A stretch of 64,000 nt of DNA from Dasypus novemcinctus (GCF_030445035.2 NC_080682.1:35570770-35634769); one strand, 5' to 3'. Shown: positions 24,432 through 37,549, counted from the first letter of the stretch. Notes: generated by a model from the sequence alone, not told the origin. Made by a program: numbers and translations.

Positions 24432-27400
24432 AAGTTTCCAGCTTTCACAAGAGAAATCAGTAAATATCTCGAGACAAACAACAGTGAGAATACAACATAT
24501 CAGAACCAATGGGAGGTTGCAAAGGCAGTGTTGTGAGAAAATTTATAGCCCTCAATGCTTACATTAAAAAAGAAGGAAGAGCTAAAATCAATGATCTAAC
24601 CACACAGCTGGAGGAACTAGAAAAAGAACAGCAAACTAATCATAAAACAATGGAAGGAATAAAATAACAAAGATCAGAGAACAAAAAAAACAACAGAGAA
24701 AATTAACAAAACCAAAAGTTGGATCTTTCAGAAGATTAACAAAATTGACAAAACCTTAGCTAGATTGACTAAGAAAAAAAGAGAGACGATGCAAATAAAT
24801 GAAATAAAAAATGAAAAAGGGAACCTTACTACTAACCCCACAGAAATAAGGGAGATCATAAGAGGATACTGTGAATAACTTTTATGTTAAAAAAAAGAGG
24901 CAATGTAGATGAAATGGAAAAATTCCTAGGAATGTACAACCTATACTGACATTAGAAGAAATAGAAGACCTCAACAAGCCAATCACAAGTAAAGAAATTG
25001 AAAGTGATCAAATAGCTCCCCAAAATGAAAAGCCCAGGACCAGACAGTTTCACAGGTGAGTTCTACCAAGCATTCAAAGAAGATTTAATACCACTCTTAC
25101 TCAGGTTTTTCCAAAAAATTCAACAAGAAGGAACACTACCAAACACATTCTATGAAGCCAATAGCACCCTAATACCAAAGCCTGACAAAGATGTTACGAA
25201 AAAAGATAATTACAGACCCATTTCTCTAATGAATACAGATGCAAAAATCCTCAATAAAATACTTGCTAATCGAATCCAAGAACACATTAAAAGAGTGATC
25301 CATCATGATCAATTTGGTTTTATACCAGGTATGCAAGGCTGGTTCAACACAAGAAAATCAATCAGGATAATACAGCACATTAATAAATCAAAGAAGAAAA
25401 ATCACTCTTATCAATTGACACAGAAAACACATTTGACAAAATACAGCATCTTTTCTTGATAAAAATACTACAAAAAAAAGAAATTGAAGGAAATTTTCTC
25501 AACATGATAAAGGCCATATATGAAAAACCCACAGTTAACATTGCACTCAATGGTGAAAAACTAAAAGCATTCCTGTTGAGATTGGGGACAAGACAAGCAT
25601 GCCAACTGTCCCCTTTTTTGTTCAATATAGTGCTAGAGATTCTAGCTAGAGCAATCAGGCAAGAAAAAGAAATAAAAGGCATCCAAATTGAAAAGAAAGA
25701 ATTAAAACTTTCCCTATTCACAGATGATATGATTGTATATCTAGAAAATCCTGAAAAATCTACAACAAAGCTGCTAGAGCTAATAAATGATTTCAGTATA
25801 GTATCAGGATACTAGGTCAATACCCAAAATCAGTGGTGTACACTAACAATGGACAATCTGAGGAGGAAGTCAGGAAAAAAATTCCATTTACAATAGCAAC
25901 TGAAAGAATCAAATATTTAGGAATACTCTTAACCAAGAATGCAAAGCACTTGTATTCAGAAAACAATAATGCATTGCTAAAAGAAATTTAAAAAAAGAAC
26001 TAAATAATTGGAAGAACATTCCATGCTCATGAATTGGAAGACTAAATATCATTAAGATGTCAATTCTACCCAAATTGATATACAGATTCAATGAAATCCC
26101 AGTAAAAATTCCACTGGCATTTTTTAAGCAAATGGAAAATGCAATTATCAAATTTATCTGGAAGGGTAAGAGGCCCCGAAAAGCCAGAAACATCATAAAA
26201 CAGAAAAGTGAAGTTGAAGGACTCTCACTTCCAGACTTTAAATCATATTACCTAGCTATAGTGGTAAAAACAGTTTGTTCTTGGCATAAAGATAGACACA
26301 AAGACCAATACAACCGAACTGATGGTTCAGAAACAGACCCTCACATCTACAGCCAATTGATTTTTGACTAGCCTGTCAAGCCCTCCCAGTTGGGGCAGAA
26401 TAGTTTATTCCACAAATGGTGTTGGGAGAACTGCATATCCATAGCCAAAAGAAAGAAAGAAGACCCCTACTTCACACCTTATACAAAAATTAACTCAAAA
26501 TGAATCAAAGACCTAAATATAAAAAGAAGTACAATAAAGCTCCTAGAAGAAAATGTAGGGAAACATCTTCAAGACCTGGTGGTAGGTAGTAGAGTCTTAA
26601 ACTTTACACCAAAAGCATGAGCAACAAAAGAAACATGGATAAATATGGCCTCCTCAAACTTAAACATTTCTGTGATTCAAAGGACTTCATCAAGAAGGTA
26701 AAAAGGCAGCCCATTCAATGGGAGAAAATATTTGGAAACCACTTATCTGACAAGGGTTTGATTTCCATTCTATATAAAGGGATCATACAACTCAACATTA
26801 AAACAATTAGCAACCCAATAAAAAAAATGGGCAAAAGATTTAAATAGACATTTCTCCAAAGAGGAAATACAAATGGTCAAAAAGCACATGAAAAAATGTT
26901 CCTTATTACTAGCTATTAGGGAAATTCAAATTAAAACAACTATGAGATATCATCTGATACCACATAGAATGGCCATTATTAAAAAAACAGACAACAATAA
27001 GTGCTGGAGAGGATGTGGAGAAATAGGAACACTCCTTCACTGTTGGTGGGAGTGTAAAATGGTGCAGCCTCTGTGGAAGACAGTTTGGCAGATATTGAAT
27101 TGCCATATGATCCAGCAATTCCTCTACTAGGAATATATCCAGAAGAACTAACAACTATGACACGAACAGACATCTGCACACCAATGTTTGTAGCGACCTT
27201 GTTCACATTTGCCAAAAGATGGAAACTACCCAAGCATCCATCCACCAATGAATGGATAAACAAAATGTGGTATATACTACTGCAATAAGAAGAAATGAAA
27301 TTGGGACTAATGTGGTAAAATGGATGAGTCTTGAAGACATTATACTAAGTGAAGTAAGCTAGACACAAAAAGACAAATAATGCATGGTCTCATTAATATA

Positions 27401-28335
27401 AACTAAATACAAATAATAAACACATGGAATTAAAACCTAAAGTATAGGTTATAAGGAGATAGGAGGGATGAGAAGAACTATGGATGTTTTTATGTACACA
27501 GAAGTTTTAATTAACTTGACTGAAAAGGTGTGGAGATGGATAGAGTTGATAGTAACACATTCTAGTGAGTAACAACTGGTTTATAAGTGGGATTGTCACT
27601 GAAAAAGGTAGTCTGGGGAAGTAAATGTCAATAGAAAGTAAGCTAAAGAATAATCTAGGGACTGAATAACACAGTGAACCCAGAGGCAGCTGAGAATTGT
27701 GGTTAGGCATACAAATTCAAGAGTGTACTTCTGTGAGCTAGAGAAGATGTACATCACTATTGCAGGGTGATGGGAATATGGAGAAACATGGGAAAACTAC
27801 AGCTGTTGTGACTGTGGTTAACAACAATACCGTAATATTCTTGCATTAATGCCAAGTTTACTGTGTTGATAATAGAAGTGTATGGAAAAAATGTGCAAAA
27901 TGTATGCTGTGGACCGTGATTGGTGGTAATAGATGATATTATCTCATAATCTGTAACAAATGTTCCACCAGAGTGTGGAGTTTATGGGAAATCTATACAT
28001 CTGTATGATTGTTTTGCAAGTTTACAATATCTGTAGCAAAAATGCATTAAAACAAATAGTATGTGTTGGAGGGAAAATACACCACATGTAAGATAAAGAA
28101 TATAGTTGGTAGTAATATTTTGACAATGATCTTGCACAGTTTGTAACAAATATTTCATACCAATGCAAAGAGTTGGTTGGGGCGTGATATATGAGACCGC
28201 TGTGTGATGTTATGTATATTTATTTTGTAAGTTCACAATCTTTCCTATACACTTACTGTTTTGGTGTGTTCATGTATCAATGATATACTTAAATTTTTTT
28301 AAAAAAAGGATAAAAAGTTAAAAAAAAGAATAAAA
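24432..28335 (+). mobile_element. 5'-truncated L1, copy 2 (ORF2 RT to poly(A))
   Basis: This LINE-1 begins in ORF2 upstream of the RT and runs through a complete 3' end. RT pieces are recognisable from 25025 to 26370: [14 protein letters not shown], a YRPISLMN block, [29 protein letters not shown] (the catalytic DD is near 25722) and RFNEIPVKIP. The C-terminal region runs to about 27290, including a [14 protein letters not shown] stretch near 27050. The 3' UTR runs from about 27300 to an A-rich tail at 28300-28345. The frame is broken several times, so ORF2 protein cannot be made, but it is better kept than copy 1. It occupies the place where duplication copy B lost its middle. Confidence 0.9.
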
Positions 28336-29142
28336 AATAAATCTTAAAAAAGTTTAGAGGTAGGATGTTCAGCTGATGTGTATTATGACTGTATATTATC
28401 TTTAAATATAAATCAACTGTAGATGCTTGATGAACATATAGCAAACTACACATATAATTGTACTGCAATGGTTAATGGGTTATTAATTATTGCTCTTAAT
28501 ATGTCCAACACAAAGAGCTTCTCACACGGTTGCTGGTTGTACGACTTCAGGGGCACTAATTTTCTTATTTTCTATTTGCTTTCTGGAAATATATATATAA
28601 TACAGCAGCCCTCCATGTCATTTTTTCTTTACACCAAAATTAGTAATGTGCATGTGCCCGACTGATATAAATAAAACAGACCACCTCCCAATTTGGCAAC
28701 ACTTGCTATTTGCTCCCTTCTGTCCTGAATCACTTTTGGAATTCTGCCTTCTTTAAAAGTAAAATTTGGATGGTCTTTCATTTCTTTTAGAACTCTATGA
28801 TTCTATGGGTCACTAATTTCAAGAATTTTCAAACATATACTGTAACATAAATACTCTATAACATTCTATGAGAATATTAAAGAGAATTAAACTTTAAAAA
28901 TTATACCTCATTACATAGTATTCATGAATCTATTGTGAGAAATTACTTTGGAGTTAGAAAAACATGTATCTTTCAAAAATACAATTTTAAAAAGACTATA
29001 GGTTTAACTATCACTTCTAAAAGTCAATTCCATCATCTGTAAAATGAGGTTGTTAGGTTGTCACAGACAAATCAGAAAATATGAGATAATATATGAAATA
29101 TAAGATAATATGTGTTGATAGATAATATAAGAAAAACACCTG

Positions 29143-29517
29143 GGGAAACGGACTTTGGCCCAGTGGTTAGGGCGTCCGTCTACCATATGGGAGGTCCGCG
29201 GTTCAAACCCCGGGCCTCCTTGACCCGTGTGGAGCTGGCCATGCGCAGCGCTGATGCGCGCAAGGAGTGCCGTGCCACGCAAGGGTGTCCCCGCGTGGGG
29301 GAGCCCCACGCGCAAGGAGTGCGCCCGTGAGGAAAGCCGCCCAGCGTGAAAAGAAAGAGCAGCCTGCCCAGGAATGGCGCCGCCCACACTTCCCGTGCCG
29401 CTGACGACAACAGAAGCAGACAAAGAAACAAGACGCAGCAAATAGACACCAAGAACAGACAACCAGGGGAGGGGGGGAAATTAAATAAATAAATCTTTAA
29501 AAAAAAAAAAAAAAAAA
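29143..29517 (+). mobile_element. DAS SINE, full length, with perfect target duplication
   Basis: The tRNA-like head reads GACTTTGGCCCAGTGGTTAG with the B box GCGGTTCAAACCCCGGG near 29199. A GC-rich, CpG-rich body follows, then a tail ATAAATAAATCTTT and an A run. A 14-bp direct repeat, AAGAAAAACACCTG, flanks it at 29129-29142 and 29518-29531. The intact CpGs, long A run and perfect duplication indicate a young insertion. Duplication copy A has no SINE at the matching place (about 18290). Minus-strand frames of 120-130 codons across it are shadows. Confidence 0.95.
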
Positions 29518-30350
29518 AAGAAAAACACCTGATATTTGGTAAGAATGTCAAAATTTTCTGACTTTAAAGTTACATATCTTTGTTCTTAAGGGTCATTTCT
29601 TAGAACTTATTTATATTAAATTATGCATGCATAATTGTACTAATTTCAGAATTGTTTGTAATATGAAATTGTATATAAACCAAATGGTTTTTAGTAGAGG
29701 GTATATTAAATAAATTAATGTATATAAAAAAGAATATGTCTGGTCATGATATTTATTTACATATTAATATGTTTATTCTGAAATTTTTGTTTCAAAAATT
29801 TAAAATGTGAGAATTAATGCAGCAAAGTCTGGTTATTCCTAGGAAGTGTGATTATAATTAATGGCTACCTAAAAATCTATTTTGTTAATGTATTTGATTA
29901 TGTGTGTGCATTTGTGTGCACATTAGTGTGCAAAAATTTTTAATGTATATTATGTAGTTAAATGGGAAAAAAGTCTATGTTTCTGTCTCATAGGCCTACC
30001 TATATAGAATATCAAATGAATATATCATATGATTATATCTACAACTTATTCCAGAGAGACCAAGTGTTGAACACCCAAGAATGAAACACAGTGATAGTTA
30101 CATAGTCTAGATCATTCAGGTGACAATGCTGTACTAACAATTTTTGTTGTTTTTTTAATTTATATTTTAGGTTTCTTTATTCTTTTTTCCCCTTTCTAAT
30201 AAAATCATGTTATGAAACCAAAAGAGGGCGTGGAACTTTACATAAAATCTTTCATTTTAATTACATGTATCTATATACAACACAATGCAAGCAGTGATTG
30301 GGAACACAGTCTATTATTCTTAATCTGTTATGGGTACTTTTACATATTTT

Positions 30351-30412
30351 TTCAGTAAAGGAATTCAGTAAAGGAATTTTCAGTAAAGGAATTACTTTTT
30401 CAGTAAAGGAAT
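30351..30412. repeat. Short tandem repeat, unit TTCAGTAAAGGAATT
   Basis: Four imperfect copies of CAGTAAAGGAATT occur within about 60 bases, with spacer length varying by a few bases. Confidence 0.85.
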
Positions 30413-30641
30413 TATTTTTAAAGGTGTGTCTAAGGGATAGATCCTTTCTGAAATAGATTTGTACTTTGATCTCTAGATGATTATGGGGCTTTTTTGTTCT
30501 GTATCTAACCTTCAAATTCCACTGTTCTTATGTTCCTGCAGAAAGAAAGAGTATAGGTGTGCTATGATGTAGGATCTAATTTGTTTCATAAAACATAACT
30601 GTAGGATGCAAAATTCATTGGCCTCCCAAGGTCCACCAACT

Positions 30642-30663
30642 CTTTTTTTTTTTTTTTTTTTTT
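30642..30663. repeat. Poly(T) run
   Basis: About 22 T residues in a row occur inside duplication copy B. No SINE body was recognised beside it. Confidence 0.8.
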
Positions 30664-31696
30664 AACCAAGAGCTGGCAGATTTCAGCGATATCAAAGACA
30701 AATAAAGATCAGAGAGTATAAGAAAAGGAACACAACAACTATGAAAATTGGGATGGGGAGCACAGTTCAGACATGACTCTGTTTGAAGGTATGGGACTTG
30801 ACTCTGCAGATTTTTATTCTGTATCTGTTTGTGAAGAGAAATCACAAAAGCTCTAGTAGACTAGGGCAGAGGGAGCACACAATAAAACCACACATCCTTT
30901 CTTGCTTCTCTGAACCCATGCTACCAGCATCTCTGTGATTAAGTCCAAATGTTCTTCAGAATTTTCCATGAGTAATAGCAACTTTCTCAGAGAGGCATGG
31001 TTACCCTGGCACACTCTTGTTAGTCACTTCAGCCTATTGCTCATAGAGACCATGCTCTTCTCTGGCAAACACTGCTGTTCCACTATCATACATCCTGAAT
31101 CCTAGGCTCTGTCCATCCCTGGGACAGTGGGACCCAAGGCTAGATATGACCTGACAAGTTAATGGGGGAAAGAGGAAATGCTATATCCAAGAACATGCCA
31201 TAATTTTGGATGATCTGGTAGGAAAAATATTGCAATATACCTACACTCCTAACTTAACTAAATGTCTTTTTAAAAAAAAATAATTTCTGTCAAAAGATGT
31301 GGATTTTCTGGGCTAACAGTTTTAAGAACCATGATGTTGAACTCTCGTGATATCAATTTCTTAATCTATAAAACAGACTTAGTAAATATTCTCATGGCTA
31401 GTACATAAGTGGGTGTGGAAATAATATGATGTAACTTGAATGAAGGTGCTGCAAAAACTCTGTACAGTGCTATAGAAATAGAAAACATATCATCGTTATC
31501 ATTATGATTTCATAAATTTGAATTACATTGGATATATTTTCAGTTGAATCAGTTCACTTCAAGCAGTCAAGATACTCCTTTTTTTTAATTACTGAAAATG
31601 AGAATGGACATGTGGTTAAAATCTTAAGACAGTAAGATAATGTTAATCCTCTGCTTCCATTTCCTTTTTTCATTACCAGAGATTTTATAGATCTGA

Positions 31697-32615
31697 ATGA
31701 TGGTTGATGAGAACTACACATTATTTATTGACTTCATATTTTTAGGGTTCTGTGTCAGAAAGGATGTGTAGCAGGTTATCTTTGTGCTCTTTCTTCTGGT
31801 TTATGGCACAACTATGTTTGTCAATCTAGGAATGATTCTACAGATTAAGATGGACCCCACACTTCACATACCCATGTATCATGTCCTGAGCAATCTGTCT
31901 TTCTGTGATGTCTGCTACTCCTCCACTGTTATTATCTGAGCAAAAGAAGATCCCATATAATGCATTATGCTATCCAGATATATTTTTTGGAGGGCTTTAC
32001 AGATCTAGAATGTCTCATGTTGGCTGCCATGGCCTATGACCATCATGTAGCCATTTGTAACCCACTTCTTTATACAGACACCATGTCCAAGGAGTCTGTA
32101 CCCAGTTAGTGGCTGGTGCCTACATTATAGGCTTGGTGGATTCAGAAATCCATATTTGCTGCACATTCTGATTGGCATTCTGTAATTTCAATGTCATCAA
32201 TCACTTTTTCTGTGACATCCCACCTTTACTAGCCCTTTTCTGCTCAGATACAACAATCAATGAGATAGTAATGTTCACTTTCATTGACTGCATTGTGAGG
32301 TGCAGCATTGTCACTGTCCTCTTCTCCTACAGCTATATCTTGACTACCATCTTTAAAATGAATTCGGCCGAAGGGAAACAGAAAGCATTCTCCACATGTG
32401 CCTCCCACTTAACCGCTATGGCTATATTCCATATTACACTCTTGTTCATGTATTTTCAGCCAAGCTCGAGTTATTCAATGGACACAGACAACATGGCCTC
32501 TGTTTTCTACACAGTTGTGATCCCTATGTTAAACTGTCTGATCTACAGCCTGAGGAATAACGATGTGAAAGGTGCCCTGAAAAAAACAATAGGCACTAAA
32601 TTGTGTTCTGTGTAA
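31697..32615 (+). pseudogene. Olfactory receptor pseudogene (family 5/8-like)
   Basis: This is a broken class II OR of near-normal total length. It starts MMVDENYTL at 31697 with a glycosylation site NYT. An in-frame stop appears after about 24 codons, followed by readable TM1-TM2 (VNLGMI, then LHIPMY in place of the usual LHTPMY). Another stop follows TM2, and the TM3 region (about 31925-32170) is shifted in frame. From 32172 the frame is open to the end: [25 protein letters not shown] and [16 protein letters not shown], where Cys replaces the conserved Pro of the TM7 motif. It cannot encode a full receptor. The subfamily could not be fixed by eye. Confidence 0.9.
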
Positions 32616-32619
32616 AATC

Positions 32620-33670
32620 ATCTTTTCCACCCAAAGGATTTATTTAAAGATTGTGAGAGCTAAAGTTCAAGAATTTTAACATAGAGTCCTGCAGCCTTAC
32701 CAAATTATCCCTCTAAGTATTTCCTTCACTTATTATTGTGCCGTAACTGAGTGTAGGGAGCAGTTATTACTGGTCTTAGTCTTCCTTCTAAACTAAGGAG
32801 TATGGGAGTGCGTTCATCTGCTATTTTGTTGCCAAAATCCTTTTATACCTCCCATCTTTGTCCCTGATAAGTCACACTGAGAATTGAGTTAAATTCTACA
32901 AAAACACCAATTCAACATACCCTCTTTAAAGATCTGATAAAAAAAATATTGTTGAACAAAATATAGCTGCTTAGACAGAAGGGAGTTTTAATGTGCAAAA
33001 CTTAGTTGCATTTGTGTCCAACCTATGTACTGGTACAGTCCCTATAATGTTCTTTCATAACACTTTGATGTAAATAAACAGGTGTGAGGCAACATGAAGG
33101 AATCTCCTGTACTAGACTCAAAGTTCCATAAAGGCAAGGCACTTCTCTGCTTAGTTCACCATTATTTCTGCTTTGCTTTTCACAATGCTCAGCTCCAAGA
33201 TATTATTCAAAACCATTTATAAAAAAATGAATGAGTGAACCTCTGCAAATGCAATGTAAAAAGAGCCTTTGCACAGGTGATTGTTATCCTTAAGGCTTCT
33301 GTACTAAGGTGTTTCAAGGAATGCTCTATCTAGTGAATTGTTCACAATTTGGTATACAATGAACTATAGAACAGGTATAAATTGACTTGCTGTAGCTTAT
33401 CTATCAGAAGGAATACATGTGGTTGTAACATCTGGAGTAAAGTTAACACAATTCCTCTGCCAGAAACTGTTTCCCACTGCCAACAGTGTTTGTGGTGTAG
33501 GAAGAAATGTTAGAGTTTGCACGGATCTACATTTTGCATAATCAACCACATCAGAAGAATTGTATACTTGTTCAAATAGAGAGGAAATGGGATGACTTTC
33601 TGTAGTTATAACTGTGAGTTATGATTTGAAAATATTTGATTATCAGATCTGGAGAAACTGTCAATTTTAA
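32620..33670. other. 3' flank of OR pseudogene, nothing recognised
   Basis: AT-rich sequence without a clear gene, RNA or repeat. Confidence 0.5.
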
Positions 33671-33680
33671 GGTAGTCTTT

Positions 33681-34313
33681 TTTTAAAATTTGTTTTGTTT
33701 TGTTTTTCTTTCAAAAATTGAAGCAGTAACAGAATTATGCTAATTTTGTCAACTAGCCATTATACGGATTTACTGTTTAAGTCTTATAAAGGAAATAATC
33801 CCATTTCATCCATTGTTACTTTTGCCTTTAGGGAAGAAGGAAGGTCTGGGGGCAGGAGAGCAGGGAGGACTCTCAAAGCACTGAGGACTTTGGCGTGCTT
33901 CCCTAATTTGAAGTCATGTTGAGGGGCTCCATCCCCATTTCCCGGATCAAGCTGAATTAACCCCAAGTTGGAGCACTGGAAATTATTTGCAAGCATTACT
34001 TTTACCATTACTTGTGCACTATCGAAGTTTTGTCTTTCGAGGAAAACAATCTACCTATAAAAATTGCCTTGACAAAAACAGTTCTGGCTTGACTAATCAT
34101 TTTGTTTAAGTAATGAGTATATGCAAGGTGGACCCTTGATCAGCCAACATTGCACTGTGGACACATATCAATATTTATCCGCTTCTTGACCAGAAGGTGC
34201 TGTATATGGAAATGTTGCTTTGAAGCAATATTTGCAAAACATGAAAAGTTCTGTTACCTGTTTTGGAAAAAATAAAACAGGTTTTTGTTGCTATGTTTAA
34301 AAAAAAAAAAAAA
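33681..34313 (+). pseudogene. Retroposed mRNA 3' end (source gene unknown)
   Basis: The segment ends with the poly(A) signal AATAAAACAGG at 34270 and, about 25 bases later, a run of A at 34299-34313. This is the layout of a reverse-transcribed polyadenylated transcript. A short direct repeat AGTCTTT lies before it (33674-33680) and after the A run (34315-34321), a possible target duplication. The body has no long open frame and looks like 3' UTR. A 61-codon frame at 33737 has no family features. The parent gene is not recognised. Confidence 0.6.
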
Positions 34314-34324
34314 GAGTCTTTGTA

Positions 34325-35545
34325 AACTTACCAAAAAAGAATGTCCTTCCTTTATATGCTCACCTTAGATGAAATCCGTCTGTATCACATGTCCATTGGC
34401 TTAGTTAGAAGTAACAAATTGGAGGAAGAGGTCATATGATGTAAAGAACTTCTAGGGCCTTATTTTCTCCATCAGACTCCCCCAGGAATACCTTTTCCAC
34501 CCAAAGAATGGAAATCTCCAAGATCAGTGAATTAATATTGTGCATCTCACTCTAAGCTCTCACTCTGGAGATCAGATGTGATGATGTGGTGATATTGACT
34601 ACTGTAAGCAACCACAGGAAAGGAATTTGGGAGTGTGCATTTTCTTTGTGCATATGCATGCATGTGCATAGATATGTGTGGCTGTATAATGGATATATTT
34701 ATAAATTCATTAAAATTTATTTTATTCAAAATAAGGTCATTCTTGTGTTTTGTTAATAATTTACTTCAAGGACCAGATTTTTTCACTTAATTAAGCAATT
34801 ATAAAACACTTCAGAATGATGACAAGTTAATTGCTTATATTGTTCTTATAATCAATTTCCAGTTAATCCATAATGAAAAACATAACAAATTTTCAGGCGC
34901 CCAAGAGCATTCTTTTTTATTTTGGTTGCTGCTATGAAAGGAACATGGAGGCATTCTTCACTCAGCCGGGAGTAGCAGACTATGGAGTTACATGAGCTTT
35001 GTCATTCAGGCTCTCTTCACTGATCTTATATATTCTTTAGTGTATAAAATGAGCTGAGTTTTATGCACATAAAACATCATAACAATCAAATAATTCATTA
35101 AAAACATGTAATAACAGAGAGTTTATTTGTCTTACACTATGGATTGAGTAGGATTTTAAAACAAAAATATTGACTACCTTTTAGAGATTTGTTTTCTTCT
35201 ATAATCTTTGTCTTAAGTTTTAACATATAAACTAAAGATGTTTGTCTTAAGTTTTGACAGAGTAATTTATATTTTTAAAGGACATCACGATCACCATTTA
35301 AATTGCTTCCCAATTTGATTTTCTCTATTACAAGTAATTATTAAATATATTCATGATTATAGCTTACTTATGTTATCTGAATTTGACACCCTACCTATCT
35401 CTCACACATCTGTGTAGGAAAAAGATATTCTTCACATTTTCTATACCTTTTGAAGATATTTGTTTAATAGCCTTTACATGGGCAGTCAGGAATTCTTTTG
35501 TTTGTTTTTGTTGTTTTGTTTGTAAAAACTGATAAGGATGGGAAA
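34325..35545. other. AT-rich intergenic DNA
   Basis: No gene seen. A (TTTG)n-like stretch lies at 35500-35522. A MIR-like remnant around 34990-35090 is too weak to call. Confidence 0.45.
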
Positions 35546-35549
35546 GAGT

Positions 35550-35755
35550 TTAAGGTAAGAACTTGGACTTCAAATTGACACAGATCTGAACTAAAATATG
35601 TATGCTACCATTTATCTGATAGCTGTGTGACCTTAGTCAAGAAAATTTACCTTATTAGACCTCAGTTCCCTCATCTGTTAAAGAAAGATTTAAATTAAAT
35701 CTATTAAATTATGGTGTTAGACATTATTTAAAGCCTCAAAAGATGTTAATTATTA
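35550..35755 (+). mobile_element. MIR SINE fossil
   Basis: It carries the MIR core order: GATAGCTGTGTGACCTTAGTC, then CCTCAGTTCCCTCATCTGTTAA, then an A/T-rich 3' part. MIR is an ancient tRNA-derived SINE of all mammals. Confidence 0.85.
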
Positions 35756-35759
35756 TTAC

Positions 35760-37548
35760 AGGAACACATATTTTCAAAGACAGTTTCCAAGATTACATAG
35801 AGCCCATAACAATGAACTCCCTACCCAGGGATTATAACCCTATTGCTGGAAGGAAAGGTATATTTTTCAATACATCATTTCATGAAAAGGAGCCTTCCAG
35901 CTACATCTTCTATGCTTTTTAGAACCGGCTCACTTCTGTAGATGCCTATTGTAGATCCTAACCTGGGAACAGGTTTATAGCTCTCTGCTCAGCTATTTTA
36001 GGGCTTTTTCTTCCTGACTCATTCCCAAGAAGTGAGTTCGATAATTAATCCAAGACTACATGACTTTATGATACCCCATGTGACTCTATCCCCAGATGTG
36101 TGAGCAAAATGACATTCTTAGCTTCAAATGAAAGCTATCTATTTTAATTGACCTATGCACTTCAGAGAATATTTCTTGCTCAGTATTTAGGAATAAAAAA
36201 TTGTTTTTTATCAGCCTCAGACAGCAATACATTCAAATCTTCATTGTTGAAACCAAAAACTGGCCAGAGCTATGTCCTTTCAATGATCTTGTGAAAATAG
36301 ATCCCACTCCAGTAAATAGAACCGTGGTATGGAATTAGAATTCAGCATAAATCTTGTTAGAAGGCTTTCTTCTCTAGTTCATCCTCTCTCCCTCACCTTT
36401 TGGTTTAGCACTTCCTTTAGAATTTCCAGCCACACCTTCTCTATGTGCATTTGAATAGACTAGCAATAAACCCAACCATACACCACATTATATCCCACTT
36501 TACCTAGATTTCTAGTTTCAATCTCTGGCTCCTACAGCACACCATTCAACAGAACAATGTGCTGTTTGCTTACGAAGGAAGATACTTCAGACTGAATGTA
36601 TTTTTGACAAACTATTTTTTTAACCAGTTTTTAATTTAGTCAGTATTTGCAAATTGGTGTCTAAAAAAAGCTTACCATGCTAGGCAATCTATTTTAAGAC
36701 AATTATGTATTCAGTTCACTTGAGAATGTACCAAAAATACTATGAGAGAGAGAAATAATTTCTTCCTATTTGAGGCATGTAATCCAGGTTAAAAACAATT
36801 AATAATCAATTTACTTATGTTTATTTCATAAAGATTCAATCAGTATCTATACTGGGTTGGATTTTTTATAAAGAAGCAAGGGATCAAATAATGAATAAGG
36901 AGTTAATGAAAAAGTGTGTTAGAGGGACATATAACAGTCACAAAGAACTACAAGGAAAGGTAGAAAATACTGAGGGTCTTAAAAGAAAGTGTACATACGA
37001 TTCCAGTGAAGTTCAGAATACAAGCTATCATTTGAAAATTAAAGGAAGTTTAAAAAAAAATCATGTGGAATTACTATTTAAGCCATTGTTAGTGTTAGTA
37101 GAATTTGAAAAACTAAGCTACAATGTACACATGTATACATAGAAATAAAAATTAGTTAGAAAAGAGACTCAATGAATTTTTCTTTCACAAAAGGGATAAT
37201 AGTATGTCAATGGCTTAGCCAATATCATGATTGTGATGGAAGTTTAAGGTGAGAAGATGCAATAAGTAAAAATATGAAATGTAAAAGATAAAATGAAGTT
37301 TAAATCTGCCTCTGAAACAAATATTTAGAATTTCAACTTTAAAAGATAAAAAGATATACTATAAGTGATGTGGGAGTACCCTGACTTAGATATTAGTCCC
37401 TGGCCCCATTCTGTGGTTGGGGTCTCATTACCTGCATATTTGGGAAATATTCACATTAATTAAACAGAATCTTCCATCAATTCTAACTACACAAAGAATG
37501 GGCATTGTTAACAGGTTGTGAGATCCAGTTTTATCCTTTCCTAAGAGA
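35760..37548. other. AT-rich intergenic DNA, nothing recognised
   Basis: No coding region or clear repeat. An 83-codon frame at 36891 is Lys-rich, has no family resemblance and is probably chance. Confidence 0.45.
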
Positions 37549-37549
37549 G

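Larger units (their letters stand above)
28345..31330. repeat. Segmental duplication, right arm, copy B
   Basis: It is the partner of 17560-19800 in the same order and orientation. It is longer mainly because of the DAS SINE at 29143-29517 and small tandem growths such as 30351-30412. Its right end lies about 370 bases upstream of an OR pseudogene. Confidence 0.8.

Noticed and set aside
25025-25815. Reverse transcriptase frames as candidate active genes
   Set aside because: They are pieces of a truncated L1 ORF2 split by stops and frame changes.
29143-29220. Possible tRNA gene (A and B box, anticodon-like region)
   Set aside because: It is the head of a DAS SINE with a long non-tRNA body, A tail and target duplication.
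29180-29551. Minus-strand frame of 123 codons
   Set aside because: It is the antisense of a SINE and its poly(A) tail.
36891-37142. Lys-rich 83-codon frame in intergenic DNA
   Set aside because: No family resemblance, no splice or poly(A) context; chance is likely in AT-rich DNA.
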